A stretch of DNA of 64,000 bases from Bin80 sp965220365 (GCA_965220365.1 OZ244823.1:1302001-1366000); one strand, 5' to 3'. Positions 44,935 through 55,366 are shown, counted from the stretch's first letter. The notes: generated by a model not told the origin, from the sequence alone. Made by a program: numbers and translations.

Positions 44935-45924
44935 ATGGTCACTGCTTCCGTTCTGGGATTTCTGGCCTTGATAGCTGGATGTGATTCTACTGGCGTAATC
45001 ACCGAGCCAGTGGCTCAACAGTCCAAAGAAAACATCATCCCACATGGAATTATTCCACCATCAGTTATTGATAACCGGATTGTTTTCGACGACACCGATG
45101 AATTTCGAGTTTTCATGGAATCCATCATTAACAGAGAAGATAGTTATCTGGATTCTGTACAGGCAGCGATCAATTTCATATCTCTGAGGTCTGACACTGA
45201 GAGACTTACGGAAGAACTAGGGAGAGATATCGACGAACTAGAGGTCGTAGAAGATCCATTTTTCGCGACTGTATTAAATCCAGAAGGAGAATTCCAGGTT
45301 GGAGATATGGTCTATAAGATTACGCGAAACTATGTATATCAAGTGCTCGAAGCCAATGCCGATTACTTGAGTTCCATCTCCCTGAGGAATCACGATAACA
45401 CTGTCTTAACCCAGAAAACATCCCACGATCCTAGTGTTCAAGTCTTTGAAGTAGAGAGATCAAGTATAGAATTAGTAAACAAATCTTCCTCATCCGATAA
45501 AAGGGACGAATGTGAATCAGAGTTTAATGGCCGGAGGCGTGTTAAAGGACAGGCATGGATTAATCATTGGCGTATATTCTCGTCGGCGACTTCGGAAATT
45601 GAGAGTCAGAGAAAAGCATGGTTTCGATGGTGGCGTACGTCCATAAATTGGGTGCGCTTAGACATGGATTATAATTTGGAGCAAGTCGTGACGACTGAAG
45701 CAGCGTGGGGGAGATTTACGTTTGTGGTTGGTGTAACTCAAGGGAGTTACACCAAAACGAAATACAACGCTTCAGAAGTGAGGAAGACATTGGACTGGAA
45801 CATAGGTATAAACCGAAAGGCGAACAAAATAAGAGGCTGGATATCTAGCAGCTATTCAGGAAACGGTACGTATGATGGTGTGGCTAGAACCCGCTCATGC
45901 TCAACCTATGTTTCTAGACAATGA
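44935..45924 (+). CDS. Predicted lipoprotein of unknown function
   Basis: 329 residues with a short lipoprotein signal and lipobox LIAGC (Cys about 16), then STGVITEPVAQQSKENIIPH. The middle is charged (about 35-190). The C-terminal half is rich in Trp and aromatic residues (AWINHWRIFSS, WFRWWRTSINWVRLD, WISSSYSG), suggesting a beta-sandwich. I do not recognise the family. It lies between the two receptor/DUF4249 modules on the same strand. Confidence 0.65.
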   Translation: MVTASVLGFLALIAGCDSTGVITEPVAQQSKENIIPHGIIPPSVIDNRIVFDDTDEFRVFMESIINREDSYLDSVQAAINFISLRSDTERLTEELGRDIDELEVVEDPFFATVLNPEGEFQVGDMVYKITRNYVYQVLEANADYLSSISLRNHDNTVLTQKTSHDPSVQVFEVERSSIELVNKSSSSDKRDECESEFNGRRRVKGQAWINHWRIFSSATSEIESQRKAWFRWWRTSINWVRLDMDYNLEQVVTTEAAWGRFTFVVGVTQGSYTKTKYNASEVRKTLDWNIGINRKANKIRGWISSSYSGNGTYDGVARTRSCSTYVSRQ

Positions 45925-45996
45925 AATTAGACCAAGCGGTTGTTGGGTAATGGTCTGGACGTTTTACTCATTATTGCATATTAACGTGAGGCAAGC

Positions 45997-46539
45997 ATGG
46001 TAGAATTACATTGTGTGCTTTCCAAAATTTTTGACAGAGGGGTATTTGTCGGCCTGCTCCTTGTTGCTTTGCTGATCATTGGCTGTTTCGTAAAGCCTTC
46101 GCATGCTCAGTCTGGCATCGGTGTGGGACTTGTATTCTCACAACCACATACCGGGGGATTAAGTGTCCGCTATGGGGCCATTCAGGCTATGGTTGATGCA
46201 GATATCGGCGGTGGTGTCGGTACTGATGGCCGCGATCGCACTGATATTAATATCCGTCGTATCGCTGTTCGGTATAACCATCCTGTTAGGGGTCAGAAGA
46301 GGGTGAGGTTCAAAGTCTTCGGGCAAGTAGGTCGACATAAATTCCCTGTAGTAGACCAAGAACCAATTTTGCCGACGCTATATCAGTTTACGGGAGGTGG
46401 TAGTGCGGAACTTCAAATCGGTAGAAAGACCTCCTCAAAGGGGTTATTTCTAACCGTGGATGTTGGGTTATCTATAGATCATATGGGCCATTTTGGTGCT
46501 ATTCCTGCACGGGGGATAGCACTGCATGTCTTTTTCTGA
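45997..46539 (+). CDS. Small secreted beta-barrel-like protein
   Basis: 180 residues. Hydrophobic signal ending PSHAQ (about 38), then glycine-rich alternating strands (GIGVGLVFSQPHTGGLSVRY, INIRRIAVRYNHPV, RFKVFGQVGRHKF, GLFLTVDVGLSIDHM) and a terminal aromatic pair (HVFF). This suggests a small outer-membrane barrel of about eight strands. The gene sits 72 bp after the lipoprotein gene and 85 bp before the second TonB receptor. No named family was recognised. Confidence 0.65.
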   Translation: MVELHCVLSKIFDRGVFVGLLLVALLIIGCFVKPSHAQSGIGVGLVFSQPHTGGLSVRYGAIQAMVDADIGGGVGTDGRDRTDINIRRIAVRYNHPVRGQKRVRFKVFGQVGRHKFPVVDQEPILPTLYQFTGGGSAELQIGRKTSSKGLFLTVDVGLSIDHMGHFGAIPARGIALHVFF

Positions 46540-46624
46540 TTTCTTGTCAAAAAATACGATGGGGCCGGTTTGGGTGTTGCGCCACATCTCTGCCTTAAAT
46601 TGTTGGAGTTACAGTATAGTGACG

Positions 46625-48955
46625 ATGAGATGGTTGTACCGGGGCCTACTGGTATTACTATTGTGGAGCACCCAATTCGGCTTGGTAACTGCCCAGTCTG
46701 TAACGATTAGCGGTTATTTGGAGGACATAGCGAGTCGAGAGCGAATTCTTGGCGCGAGCGTGTATATTCCGGCACTCCAGATCGGTACTACCACAAATCA
46801 GTATGGATTCTATAGTCTGACCACAGCCCCAGGGTCCCTTTTGCTGTTGGTTTCACATGTTGGATATGAACCGGCCTGGCATCGCCTTGAACTTAATGCA
46901 GATACCACATTGACCATTACACTCGCACCTCGTGTCGTGAGAATGGAAGATGTAGAAGTCATCGCCGAACGGGAAAATGATCTTGATGATGTGCAGATGA
47001 GTCGCCACGAGATAACAATAGAAGAAATTGAGACACTGCCGGTGATTCTCGGAGAAATTGATATTCAGAAAACGCTCCAACTATTGCCCAGTGTTCAGTC
47101 AGGCGTAGAAGGTAGCAGTGGACTGTATGTGCGAGGCGGGCGTGCGGATCAGAATCTTATTTTACTAGACGGACTTCCGCTTTACAATCCCAATCATCTG
47201 TTTGGATTTTTCAGTGTGTTCAACTCTGCAGTAATGAAACGTGTTGAGTTGATCAAAGGGGGGTTCCCAGCGCGATACGGTGGACGTCTCTCGTCGGTGG
47301 TCAGCTACACGATGAAAGAGGGAAACTTGAAACGTTTCGAGGGGGAGGGTGCAATTGGCCTTGTTTCCTCACGTATCATGTTTGAAGGGCCCATCGTGAA
47401 GGACTATGTCTCTTTCCTAGTAGCTGGCCGACGTACATACATAGATCAGTTATTGCGCCCATTTCAACGCAAACGTACCCGATATGGTGCAGCATTCTAT
47501 GACTTAAACTTTAAGGCGAACTATATTTTATCGGAGCGAGATCGGATCTATCTAAGCACGTATGCCGGTCAGGATAAATTCTCCTACGAAAAGCGGTCAA
47601 CTCCTCCTAATCTGGGTTCGGATGACCAGCTTAATTATGATTTAGGTTGGCACAATCGTTTAGCTTCTCTTCGGTGGAACCGGCTCATTAGTGATCGCTT
47701 GTTTGCCAATACGCTTATAGGTGTCATACAGTATCGCTTTTCTTCAGGTACGCGTTCTTTGGACGATAGCGATAACAGTATCATCAAATATGAGGGATCG
47801 TGGCATTCTGAAATAATTGATTGGATAGCAAAGATTGATTTTGAGTATGTTCCAAATCCTCGGCATTACATGCGTTTTGGAACAGAGGGCATTTTGCATA
47901 GCTTTAGCCCAGGAACTACTCAGACGAGACTGGAAGAGTCGGGTCGGCTGCCCGTCAGCTTGCTGCAGACACCGTCAGGAGTGATTAACTCCCGGGAAAT
48001 GGCACTGTACGCTGAAGATGAGATACAACTGTCTCATGCTCTAAGAATGACTGCGGGGCTCCGATTTTCAGGTTATGCTGCCCAGTATTCACGGTTCCGT
48101 TCCATTGAGCCACGGTTGGGCGTCAATGTGCGAGTTACGGAGACGACCGCAATCAAGGCTTCTTTTGCGCGGTCAAAGCAATACATACATTTACTGACGG
48201 GGGGAGGCACCGCATTGCCTAAGGATTTATGGATTCCGAGTATGGATCGTATTCCCCCTCAGAGTGGATATCAGGTGGCGGCAGGGGTTCTAAAAAGTTT
48301 CCAAGACGGGCGCTATCAGCTTTCAGTTGAAGGCTATCTCAAGCGTATGAAGGGATACCTTGAATATACGACTGGAGCAGACATATATAGGTCCGCATTC
48401 CTGGATTGGCCGGATATTTTAGAGATTGGCACAGGAGCATCTCACGGAGCGGAAATCTTTCTTCAAAAGAAAAGGGGATACCTGACAGGATGGGCAGGCT
48501 ATACCTGGGCAAAGACTACAAGACGTTTTGAGGCTCTCAATGAGGGGCATCCCTTTCCTGATGGGTATGATCGTCGCCACGATGTTTCGGTGGTAATGCG
48601 GTATCAACTCTCAAATACGAGACAGGTATCAGCTGTGTGGGTGTACGGCAGCGGTTATCCAGTTTGGGTTCCTATAGGTCGCTATGTAAGTGGTCATCAT
48701 GATTTGTTAGACACTGGCCCAGTTAATTCAGCCCGAGCACCGGCTTATCACCGCCTTGACATCAGCGTGAACTTCAACAAGCAAAGGTCTTGGGGAGAAC
48801 GCACGATTAGTGTGGGGGTGTACAATGCCTACAATCGGAAAAACCCCATGTTCGTCTATCCAAGAAAAAACCTGACCGGTGAAACTCTTATTTCCTATAG
48901 GCAGCTGAGCTTTTTGCAGTTAGTTCCCGCCATTTCTTGGCAATGGAGGTTTTAG
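46625..48955 (+). CDS. TonB-dependent outer membrane receptor, copy 2
   Basis: 776 residues, a clear paralogue of the receptor at 41270 with shared stretches such as IPALQIGTTTNQYGFYSL, QSGVEGSSGLYVRGG, LDGLPLYNPNHLFGFF and GGFPARYGGRLSSV. Same order: signal peptide (ending VTAQS), carboxypeptidase-like domain, plug, barrel ending in WQWRF. The ATG at 46625 gives the signal peptide; the frame is open to 46526. The DUF4249 partner starts right after the stop, so the pair is translationally linked. Confidence 0.92.
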   Translation: MRWLYRGLLVLLLWSTQFGLVTAQSVTISGYLEDIASRERILGASVYIPALQIGTTTNQYGFYSLTTAPGSLLLLVSHVGYEPAWHRLELNADTTLTITLAPRVVRMEDVEVIAERENDLDDVQMSRHEITIEEIETLPVILGEIDIQKTLQLLPSVQSGVEGSSGLYVRGGRADQNLILLDGLPLYNPNHLFGFFSVFNSAVMKRVELIKGGFPARYGGRLSSVVSYTMKEGNLKRFEGEGAIGLVSSRIMFEGPIVKDYVSFLVAGRRTYIDQLLRPFQRKRTRYGAAFYDLNFKANYILSERDRIYLSTYAGQDKFSYEKRSTPPNLGSDDQLNYDLGWHNRLASLRWNRLISDRLFANTLIGVIQYRFSSGTRSLDDSDNSIIKYEGSWHSEIIDWIAKIDFEYVPNPRHYMRFGTEGILHSFSPGTTQTRLEESGRLPVSLLQTPSGVINSREMALYAEDEIQLSHALRMTAGLRFSGYAAQYSRFRSIEPRLGVNVRVTETTAIKASFARSKQYIHLLTGGGTALPKDLWIPSMDRIPPQSGYQVAAGVLKSFQDGRYQLSVEGYLKRMKGYLEYTTGADIYRSAFLDWPDILEIGTGASHGAEIFLQKKRGYLTGWAGYTWAKTTRRFEALNEGHPFPDGYDRRHDVSVVMRYQLSNTRQVSAVWVYGSGYPVWVPIGRYVSGHHDLLDTGPVNSARAPAYHRLDISVNFNKQRSWGERTISVGVYNAYNRKNPMFVYPRKNLTGETLISYRQLSFLQLVPAISWQWRF

Positions 48956-48958
48956 GTG

Positions 48959-49984
48959 ATGCGCGAGTGGATAGGAATTCTTCTCTTCATATTATTGTGT
49001 GGGTGCGAAACGATCGTTGATTTGGATATTCCTGGCGGTTACCAGCCTAAGCTTGTAGTAACAGCACATTTTTCTCCCGATAGCTTATGGAAGTTGCATG
49101 TGGGCAAGAGTGTTCCTCTAACAGATATTTCAAAGCCAAGCGAGCTGATGGTACCGGATGCCAGTGTTATCATCTTCGGAGAAGATGGCTTTCGTGATAC
49201 ATTACAGCACATTGATCGCGGAGTTTATCGGACGATACATAATCATCACCCGATAAGTGATGAGACGTACAAGGTACATGTGAATGTAGACGGTTTTCCG
49301 TTGGTCGAGGCTTCTTCTCGTGCGCCGTCTCTGGAAAGCGAACTTCTGGAAATGGAAAATATATCGAGGATAGATTCTTCCGCCGCAGAGCATTACAGGC
49401 TGCGTCTCAGGTTAGCCGATCAGCCAGGCAAGAATTATTATCGTCTCAATCTTTACCAGGTTATGCCATTTTGCAAGGACGATACCGGGGGGCTAAGAAT
49501 CGAAGATGACCCTGGCTATTCGGTTGGTTATGACTGGCTTTCCTTCCAGGGTAACTCGCCCTCGTTCTATGCCTACATAGAGGCTGTTGATGATCCGACC
49601 ATCCCTGATCTAGAAGAAGATTATGAGACTGCTTTCTTTTCCGATCAACTCTTTGAGGCTACGACAAAAGAATTTGAAATCACATTTGAGCCGATAATCT
49701 TTGAATCAATCAGTCCTCATTTTATGCTTGTGCTCACGGCGCTCAGTGAGGAATTGTTCGCATACGAGCGATCACTTGAACTGCATGACATTTTCTTGCA
49801 CACCCCAAACATTTTCCAAAGTAGTAACCGTCTCGCTGTATACGCCAATGTGCTGAACGGACTCGGAATCTTTGCAGGTTATACAAGCCACAGGTATCGG
49901 TTTGATACAGAGGGAAATGAATGGCAGGAGGATGTATTGGGTATTGGTACCGGGGAACTACAGCCTTGTCGAGAGCAATTATGA
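48959..49984 (+). CDS. DUF4249-family lipoprotein, copy 2
   Basis: 341 residues with a lipobox LLCGC and then CETIVDLDIPGGYQPKLVV and FSPDSLWKLHVGKSVPL, parallel to copy 1. It ends with the shared NGLGIFAGYTSH motif plus a longer tail. A GTG (48956) directly abuts the receptor stop and the ATG chosen is the next codon. It probably works with the preceding receptor at the outer membrane; no function has been read from sequence. Confidence 0.82.
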   Translation: MREWIGILLFILLCGCETIVDLDIPGGYQPKLVVTAHFSPDSLWKLHVGKSVPLTDISKPSELMVPDASVIIFGEDGFRDTLQHIDRGVYRTIHNHHPISDETYKVHVNVDGFPLVEASSRAPSLESELLEMENISRIDSSAAEHYRLRLRLADQPGKNYYRLNLYQVMPFCKDDTGGLRIEDDPGYSVGYDWLSFQGNSPSFYAYIEAVDDPTIPDLEEDYETAFFSDQLFEATTKEFEITFEPIIFESISPHFMLVLTALSEELFAYERSLELHDIFLHTPNIFQSSNRLAVYANVLNGLGIFAGYTSHRYRFDTEGNEWQEDVLGIGTGELQPCREQL

Positions 49985-50293
49985 TGGCAGGTGACTGGAT
50001 ATCCCCCTTTTGCAAGGCTCAGGACAAGATAGTCTCTGCGATATATGCCGGATGATACTTACTTGCTTCACGGGTGTAACCCAAAATTTTCACAGGGAAG
50101 TGTGAGCATGGGGCGTGACAGAGAGCTTCACAGTTCAACCGAAATCCCTTATTGCCTCCCCGCCGAATCTGTAGCATCTAAGAAATCCCGGTAGAACCAA
50201 CGAAGTAAGCCGTGTTTTCAGAACACAGCAATTCCCGAGTGGATGCAGCGTGCCATGGGATCATCTGCTTTGGGAGAAATGCACCTCCGAGCT
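49985..50293. other. Convergent intergenic region
   Basis: About 310 bases between the second DUF4249 gene and the end of pckA. No gene or clear terminator hairpin was found. Confidence 0.4.
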
Positions 50294-51868
50294 CTAATTA
50301 CTCAGGGGACCAGCAGACTGAACCTCGGGGGAGCATTTGCTGATGTACTGAGCAAAATTATCAGTAAAGAGGATTGCCAGGCGCTGGGCTGCTTCCTGGT
50401 AAGCACCTGGATCAGACCATGCCTTCTCGGGAAACAAGAGATTTTTTGGCAGACCGGGGCATGTCGTAGGAATTGCCAACCCAAAAACAGGTTCGCGCAC
50501 CGTGGGTACATCAAGCAGGTCTCCGTTATGGATGGCATCAATGATTGCGCGGGTATATCGAAGCTGAATTCGTTTATTTCGATCCCCAACCATGCCGGTA
50601 TTGATAAGCCAGACATTTACATCGTGTTTTTCAATGTTTGATGCCAGTAACTCGGAATACTTTGCGGGGTGCCATACCAGAAATGCCGCGCCAAAGCACG
50701 CAGAAAAGGTTGCCACCGGTTCATTTACCCCTATTTCAGTTCCCGCAACCTTGGCGGTATAGCCGCTGATAAAGTGATACATTGCCTGTTCGGGGGTCAG
50801 GCGTGCAATCGGCGGTAGAATCCCAAAAGCGTCAAATGTGAGAAAAATGATATTTGACGGATGCCGCCCTACACAGGGAATCTGTGCGTTCTGCATAAAC
50901 TCAATGGGAAAACAGGCACGGGTATTTTGAGTCAGAGTCGTGTCTGCGTAGTCCACGGCATGTGTGACCGAATCAAAAACAACGTTTTCCAGAACGGTAC
51001 CAAAGCGGATTGCATTGAAAATCTCCGGCTCCTGGTCAGCCGCCAGATTGATGGCCTTGGCATAACAGCCACCCTCGATATTGAAAATCCCATTTTCTGT
51101 CCAGCAGTGCTCATCATCACCGATCAATGCACGGGCAGGATCCGCAGACAGCGTGGTTTTTCCTGTTCCCGAGAGCCCGAAAAAAAGAGAGACATCCCCG
51201 TCCTTTCCCTGATTGGCCGAACAATGCATAGACAATACTCCCCTACGGGGCATGATATAATTCATGATCGTAAAGATGCCTTTTTTCATCTCTCCGGCAT
51301 ACTGTGTACCTAGGATGACCATCTCTTGATCTTCGAAAGAAAGGTCAATGCTGGTTTTGGAGGACATATAGGTCGTGTGGCGATTGGCTGGAAACATGCC
51401 GGCATTATAGACGACATAGTCTGGTTCGCCAAAGGCTTTCAACTCCTCATCGCTGAGCCGAATCAGCATATTTCGCATAAAGAGGGCATGGTACGCCCGC
51501 TCACAAATGATGCGCACCTTGATACGGTAGCGGGGATCCCATCCGGCATAGCCATCCACAACATAGAGTCGTTCGCGGGTATTGAGATAATCGCGAGCTC
51601 GCTCCCGGTTGATTTCGAAGGTATGCTGATCAATGGGTAGATTTACAGAGCCCCACCAGATATCGCTTGCGCTTGGAGGCATCTTAACGATACGCTTATC
51701 CCGAGGGCTGCGGCCCGTCCGTTTTCCACTTGTAATGGCCAGTGCACCGCTTTGTGTGATTGCTGCGGTGGCTTCATTACGCAGAGCATCTTCATACAGC
51801 ACCGCCGGAACTACATTCCGTCGGATGTCCTTGACTTCAATGCCGAAAGGAGTCAGGTCAAGTTTCAT
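50294..51868 (-). CDS. pckA: Phosphoenolpyruvate carboxykinase (ATP)
   Basis: 524 residues, normal for the ATP-dependent family. Visible motifs are RTGRSPRDKR (about 50-59), MFPANRHTTYMSSKTSIDL, YAGEMKKGIFTIMNY, the P-loop GLSGTGKTTLS (231-241) and DDEHCWTENGIFNIEGGCY. It converts oxaloacetate and ATP to PEP and CO2, the entry to gluconeogenesis. It is followed on the same strand upstream by an acyl-CoA ligase gene 80 bp away, but the two need not be an operon. Confidence 0.97.
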   Translation of the reverse strand: MKLDLTPFGIEVKDIRRNVVPAVLYEDALRNEATAAITQSGALAITSGKRTGRSPRDKRIVKMPPSASDIWWGSVNLPIDQHTFEINRERARDYLNTRERLYVVDGYAGWDPRYRIKVRIICERAYHALFMRNMLIRLSDEELKAFGEPDYVVYNAGMFPANRHTTYMSSKTSIDLSFEDQEMVILGTQYAGEMKKGIFTIMNYIMPRRGVLSMHCSANQGKDGDVSLFFGLSGTGKTTLSADPARALIGDDEHCWTENGIFNIEGGCYAKAINLAADQEPEIFNAIRFGTVLENVVFDSVTHAVDYADTTLTQNTRACFPIEFMQNAQIPCVGRHPSNIIFLTFDAFGILPPIARLTPEQAMYHFISGYTAKVAGTEIGVNEPVATFSACFGAAFLVWHPAKYSELLASNIEKHDVNVWLINTGMVGDRNKRIQLRYTRAIIDAIHNGDLLDVPTVREPVFGLAIPTTCPGLPKNLLFPEKAWSDPGAYQEAAQRLAILFTDNFAQYISKCSPEVQSAGPLSN

Positions 51869-51948
51869 AATCGGGGAAGAAATATCACGGCCGTGGCATA
51901 CGGCGATGCTCCGTATCCGTTGCGCGGGAAAGTGATGAATACCGCTGA

Positions 51949-53685
51949 CTAGGACGAGTACAGCTCGTCAATTTCTTTTTGGTATTTCGCAAACACATTT
52001 TTCCGCCTCACTTTCAGCGTGGGTGTGAGTTCACCCGCATCAATGGTGAATGGATCAAGGATCAAATGAAACTTCTTCACCTGCTCCCAGGGCGGCAGAT
52101 CTTGATTCACTTTATCGATTACGGTTTGGACTGCGTCATTCAGGATTTTTACATCCGGCTCAGGTCCGTAAGCATTTGCTACATAGGCGGCATCTAAGAC
52201 GATGAGGGCAGCACAGAACTTGAAATCAGGGCCAATCACGACGGCATGCTCAATGAGGGGATCCGAGGCCAGTTTTACTTCAATCGGTACGGGAGCAATG
52301 TATTTTCCGGTAGAAAGTTTAAAGAGCTGTTTTTTTCGATCAGTAATATACAGGTGGCCATCTTCATCAAGCTTCCCAATATCGCCGGTGTGCAACCATC
52401 CGTCATCGGTAATCGTCTCTGCAGTTTCTTCTGGCATGTTGTAGTATCCACGCATCACATGTGGCCCCTTGGTCAAAATCTCTCCATCTTCAGCAATCTT
52501 CACTTCTACATCTCGAATCGCAGTTCCGACCGAGCCTGGACGAAGTTTCTTGCGCTCGTAGAGGGTAATTACGGGAGAGGTTTCAGTTAGACCATATCCC
52601 TGGCCACAATAAATGCCCAAGCCATTGATAAAAGCCTGCACCTGCGTTGACAGCGCAGCACCCCCGCTGGTCAGTGCCTGCAGATTTCCACCGAAGAGTG
52701 TATTCCGTACTTTACTGTAGACGAGCTTGTCTGCAAGCTTGTCCTGCAAACCTGAACTGGGGTTTTCAAGGTCAAACCGTTCCGCGTGTCCAAAGGCCCA
52801 CCGGGCAATCATTCCTGGGATTCCTTTCTCGGCTACGGCTTTGGCCATGACACCTGCGTGAACCTTTTCAAGCAATCTAGGCACCGTCGTCATGTGTGCC
52901 GGGCGCACATGTTGCATATCCTCCATCAGCTCATCGGTCGTTTCAATGAAGTAGATGGGACAAGATTGAGAGAGATAGAAGGTAGAGGCAACGCGTTCCA
53001 GTGAGTGAGAAAGAGGGAGAAAAGACAGGACACGTGCAGGAACGTCAAACGGCAATCGCTCGGCCAATGCAAGCGCATTGGTCGTCAGATTCCCATGCGT
53101 GAGCATAACCCCCTTGGGCTGACCAGTAGTACCAGACGTGTAGCAAAGTGTGGCGAGATCGTCACTGCTCACCGCCGCTCTGGTCTCATTGAGCAGATCT
53201 GGTGTCTCGGAAAGCTGTTTTTTGCCACGCTCAATCAGATCCTCCATGGTGAGCATATCATCGGTATATCTACCGAGGACTCCCATTACCCATTTCAAGT
53301 CCGAATTGAGCATCATCTCACCAGGACACCGATCATACAATTCCTTGGACGATACGATATATCCATGCACGCCAGCATCACGAACGATGTGTAAGATTTG
53401 TCCTTCGGGTTGGGTGGTATAGATAGGCACGCTGACTGCTCCCAGTGATAACAGTGCCTGATCAGCAATGAGCCATTCGGTGCTGTTTTCCGAGTGGAGA
53501 GCAACCCGGTCCCCTTTTCGTATGCCCAGGCTGTAAAAACCTGCAGCACAGGCGTCCATACGCTCTCGAAATGAAGCCACATCCGTATCGGTCCATGTCC
53601 CCTCTCGTTTGGTAGAGGCAACAATGCCAGAGTTATGGGCTAGGCCAAAATCAAGTAAGTCACAGAGAGTTGAAATTTCAGTCAT
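51949..53685 (-). CDS. Long-chain acyl-CoA synthetase (AMP-forming)
   Basis: 578 residues of the ANL superfamily. The AMP-binding loop is CYTSGTTGQPKGVMLTHGN; the A5-like motif is GQGYGLTETSPVI; the hinge region has DGWLHTGDIGKLDEDGHLYITDRKK; and there is a C-terminal lysine region (PTLKVRRKNVFAKY). It resembles the FadD15-like group that activates long-chain fatty acids. I placed the start at the ATG at 53685; the frame is open to a GTG at 53718. It is divergent from moaC. Confidence 0.9.
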   Translation of the reverse strand: MTEISTLCDLLDFGLAHNSGIVASTKREGTWTDTDVASFRERMDACAAGFYSLGIRKGDRVALHSENSTEWLIADQALLSLGAVSVPIYTTQPEGQILHIVRDAGVHGYIVSSKELYDRCPGEMMLNSDLKWVMGVLGRYTDDMLTMEDLIERGKKQLSETPDLLNETRAAVSSDDLATLCYTSGTTGQPKGVMLTHGNLTTNALALAERLPFDVPARVLSFLPLSHSLERVASTFYLSQSCPIYFIETTDELMEDMQHVRPAHMTTVPRLLEKVHAGVMAKAVAEKGIPGMIARWAFGHAERFDLENPSSGLQDKLADKLVYSKVRNTLFGGNLQALTSGGAALSTQVQAFINGLGIYCGQGYGLTETSPVITLYERKKLRPGSVGTAIRDVEVKIAEDGEILTKGPHVMRGYYNMPEETAETITDDGWLHTGDIGKLDEDGHLYITDRKKQLFKLSTGKYIAPVPIEVKLASDPLIEHAVVIGPDFKFCAALIVLDAAYVANAYGPEPDVKILNDAVQTVIDKVNQDLPPWEQVKKFHLILDPFTIDAGELTPTLKVRRKNVFAKYQKEIDELYSS

Positions 53686-53850
53686 ATCATCGGTGGAATT
53701 ATTGCGATATCGCTTCACATTCAGAAGTATCCTACCATTTGGGAGATACTTCAGGCGTGATTACGTTACATTAGAGTGAATTGTACGAAAATTTTGGGAC
53801 AGGGACAAAAGAACCCCTGTCAGGTATCAGGTAAATCATACGATTCTATA

Positions 53851-54336
53851 ATGCCGGAATTTACTCATCTGGAGGATGAAGGTGGCATCCACATGGTAGA
53901 TGTTTCAAGGAAGCCTTCTTCAACACGCAGTGCCTCCGCGGAGGGGGTTGTACAACTAGGTGTTGATGCATACACGGCACTGACGCAGAAGCGTGTTGCT
54001 AAAGGGGATGTACTGACCACAGCGCAGCTGGCCGGGATCATGGGAGCGAAAGATACTGCTCGACTGATTCCACTATGCCATCCGATTCCATTGGATTCAG
54101 TCGCACTTTCGTTTTCATTTGATGAAAAGATGCATGCTGTGAAGATTCAAGCCAAGGTTATTTCATGTGGACGCACCGGAGTGGAGATGGAGGCATTGAC
54201 GGCTGTATCCATTGCTTCGTTATCCATCTACGACATGTGCAAATCTATTTCGAAGGCAATACGTATCACTGACATACGACTGGTATCCAAGGATGGTGGT
54301 GTGCATGGTCGGTATTCAGTCGACAGCATTCCGTAA
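53851..54336 (+). CDS. moaC: Cyclic pyranopterin monophosphate synthase
   Basis: 161 residues. The MoaC signature is intact: GGIHMVDVSRKPSSTRSA at the start, then RLIPLCHPIPLDS, and GVEMEALTAVSIASLSIYDM with KAIRITDI and the final KDGGVHG. It makes cPMP in molybdenum cofactor synthesis. No other moa gene is adjacent, so the pathway must be scattered. The ATG at 53851 is chosen because conserved sequence begins there. floA follows after 25 bp. Confidence 0.95.
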   Translation: MPEFTHLEDEGGIHMVDVSRKPSSTRSASAEGVVQLGVDAYTALTQKRVAKGDVLTTAQLAGIMGAKDTARLIPLCHPIPLDSVALSFSFDEKMHAVKIQAKVISCGRTGVEMEALTAVSIASLSIYDMCKSISKAIRITDIRLVSKDGGVHGRYSVDSIP

Positions 54337-54361
54337 CAGAAAAAACCTGTAGACGAAACAA

Positions 54362-55366
54362 ATGGAGAATTTATTGAACTTAGGCAGCTTTATTATCATT
54401 CTGCTGATCCTTTTTGGTGTCATCCTGTTGTTGTACTTCGTTCCGGTACGACTCTGGATCACAGCAATCTTCTCAGGTGTTCATCTGAAACTCTTTCGCG
54501 ATTTGGTCGGAATGCGACTCCGACGGGTTCCCCCGGATCGGATTGTGAAGCCACTCATCACGGCACACAAGGCTGGAATTCCCTCTGAGACTCCAAAACT
54601 GGAGGCACATTTTTTGGCTGGGGGCAACGTTCAACAGGTCATTAATGCATTGATTTCGGCGGATAAAGCAGACATTGACCTGCCGTTTGAGCGTGCAACG
54701 GCAATAGATCTCGCCGGTCGGGATGTATTTGAGGCGGTTCAGGTTTCCGTGAACCCGAAGGTCATCGAAACCCCACCCATTTCCGCAATCGCGAAAGATG
54801 GGATACAACTTCGTGCCATTGCGCGCGTCACTGTACGTGCCAATATCGAGAGGCTCGTAGGGGGAGCCGGCGAGGAAACCATCATTGCCCGGGTGGGGGA
54901 GGGAATTGTTTCTACTATCGGGTCATCCGACTCGCATGCTGCAGTACTGGAAAACCCTGATATTATCTCGAAGACCGTACTAGCGAAGGGACTAGATTCA
55001 GGGACTGCGTTCGAAATCCTTTCCATTGATATTGCAGATGTAGATGTTGGCGAGAATATTGGTGCAAAGCTGCAGACTGACCAGGCGGAGGCGGATCTAC
55101 AGGTCGCGCGAGCCAAGGCGGAGGAGCGGCGTGCGGCCGCCGTTGCGCTCGAGCAGGAGATGATCGCCCGTGTACAGGAAGCTCGTGCTCGGGTTGTGGA
55201 AGCCGAGGCAATGGTTCCTGAAGCAATTGCGGAGGCGTTCCGCAAAGGCCAATTGGGAGTGATGGATTATTATAATCTGCGCAATATTGAGGCGGATACA
55301 GATATGCGATCAGCAATTGGTGGAGATACGGAGTCTTCCGGTGAGGGCAAGCCCCCATCATCCTAA
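54362..55366 (+). CDS. floA: Flotillin-like protein FloA
   Basis: 334 residues. An N-terminal membrane hairpin (about 8-40) is followed by the family start GMRLRRVPPDRIVKPL, a PHB-like domain (about 100-230, with VNPKVIETPPISAIAKDGIQ) and an Ala/Glu-rich coiled coil (about 245-300). Such proteins assemble in membrane microdomains. Its 3' end overlaps that of the convergent corC-like gene by 4 bp. The nearby PspA operon suggests a shared membrane-homeostasis neighbourhood. Confidence 0.9.
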   Translation: MENLLNLGSFIIILLILFGVILLLYFVPVRLWITAIFSGVHLKLFRDLVGMRLRRVPPDRIVKPLITAHKAGIPSETPKLEAHFLAGGNVQQVINALISADKADIDLPFERATAIDLAGRDVFEAVQVSVNPKVIETPPISAIAKDGIQLRAIARVTVRANIERLVGGAGEETIIARVGEGIVSTIGSSDSHAAVLENPDIISKTVLAKGLDSGTAFEILSIDIADVDVGENIGAKLQTDQAEADLQVARAKAEERRAAAVALEQEMIARVQEARARVVEAEAMVPEAIAEAFRKGQLGVMDYYNLRNIEADTDMRSAIGGDTESSGEGKPPSS

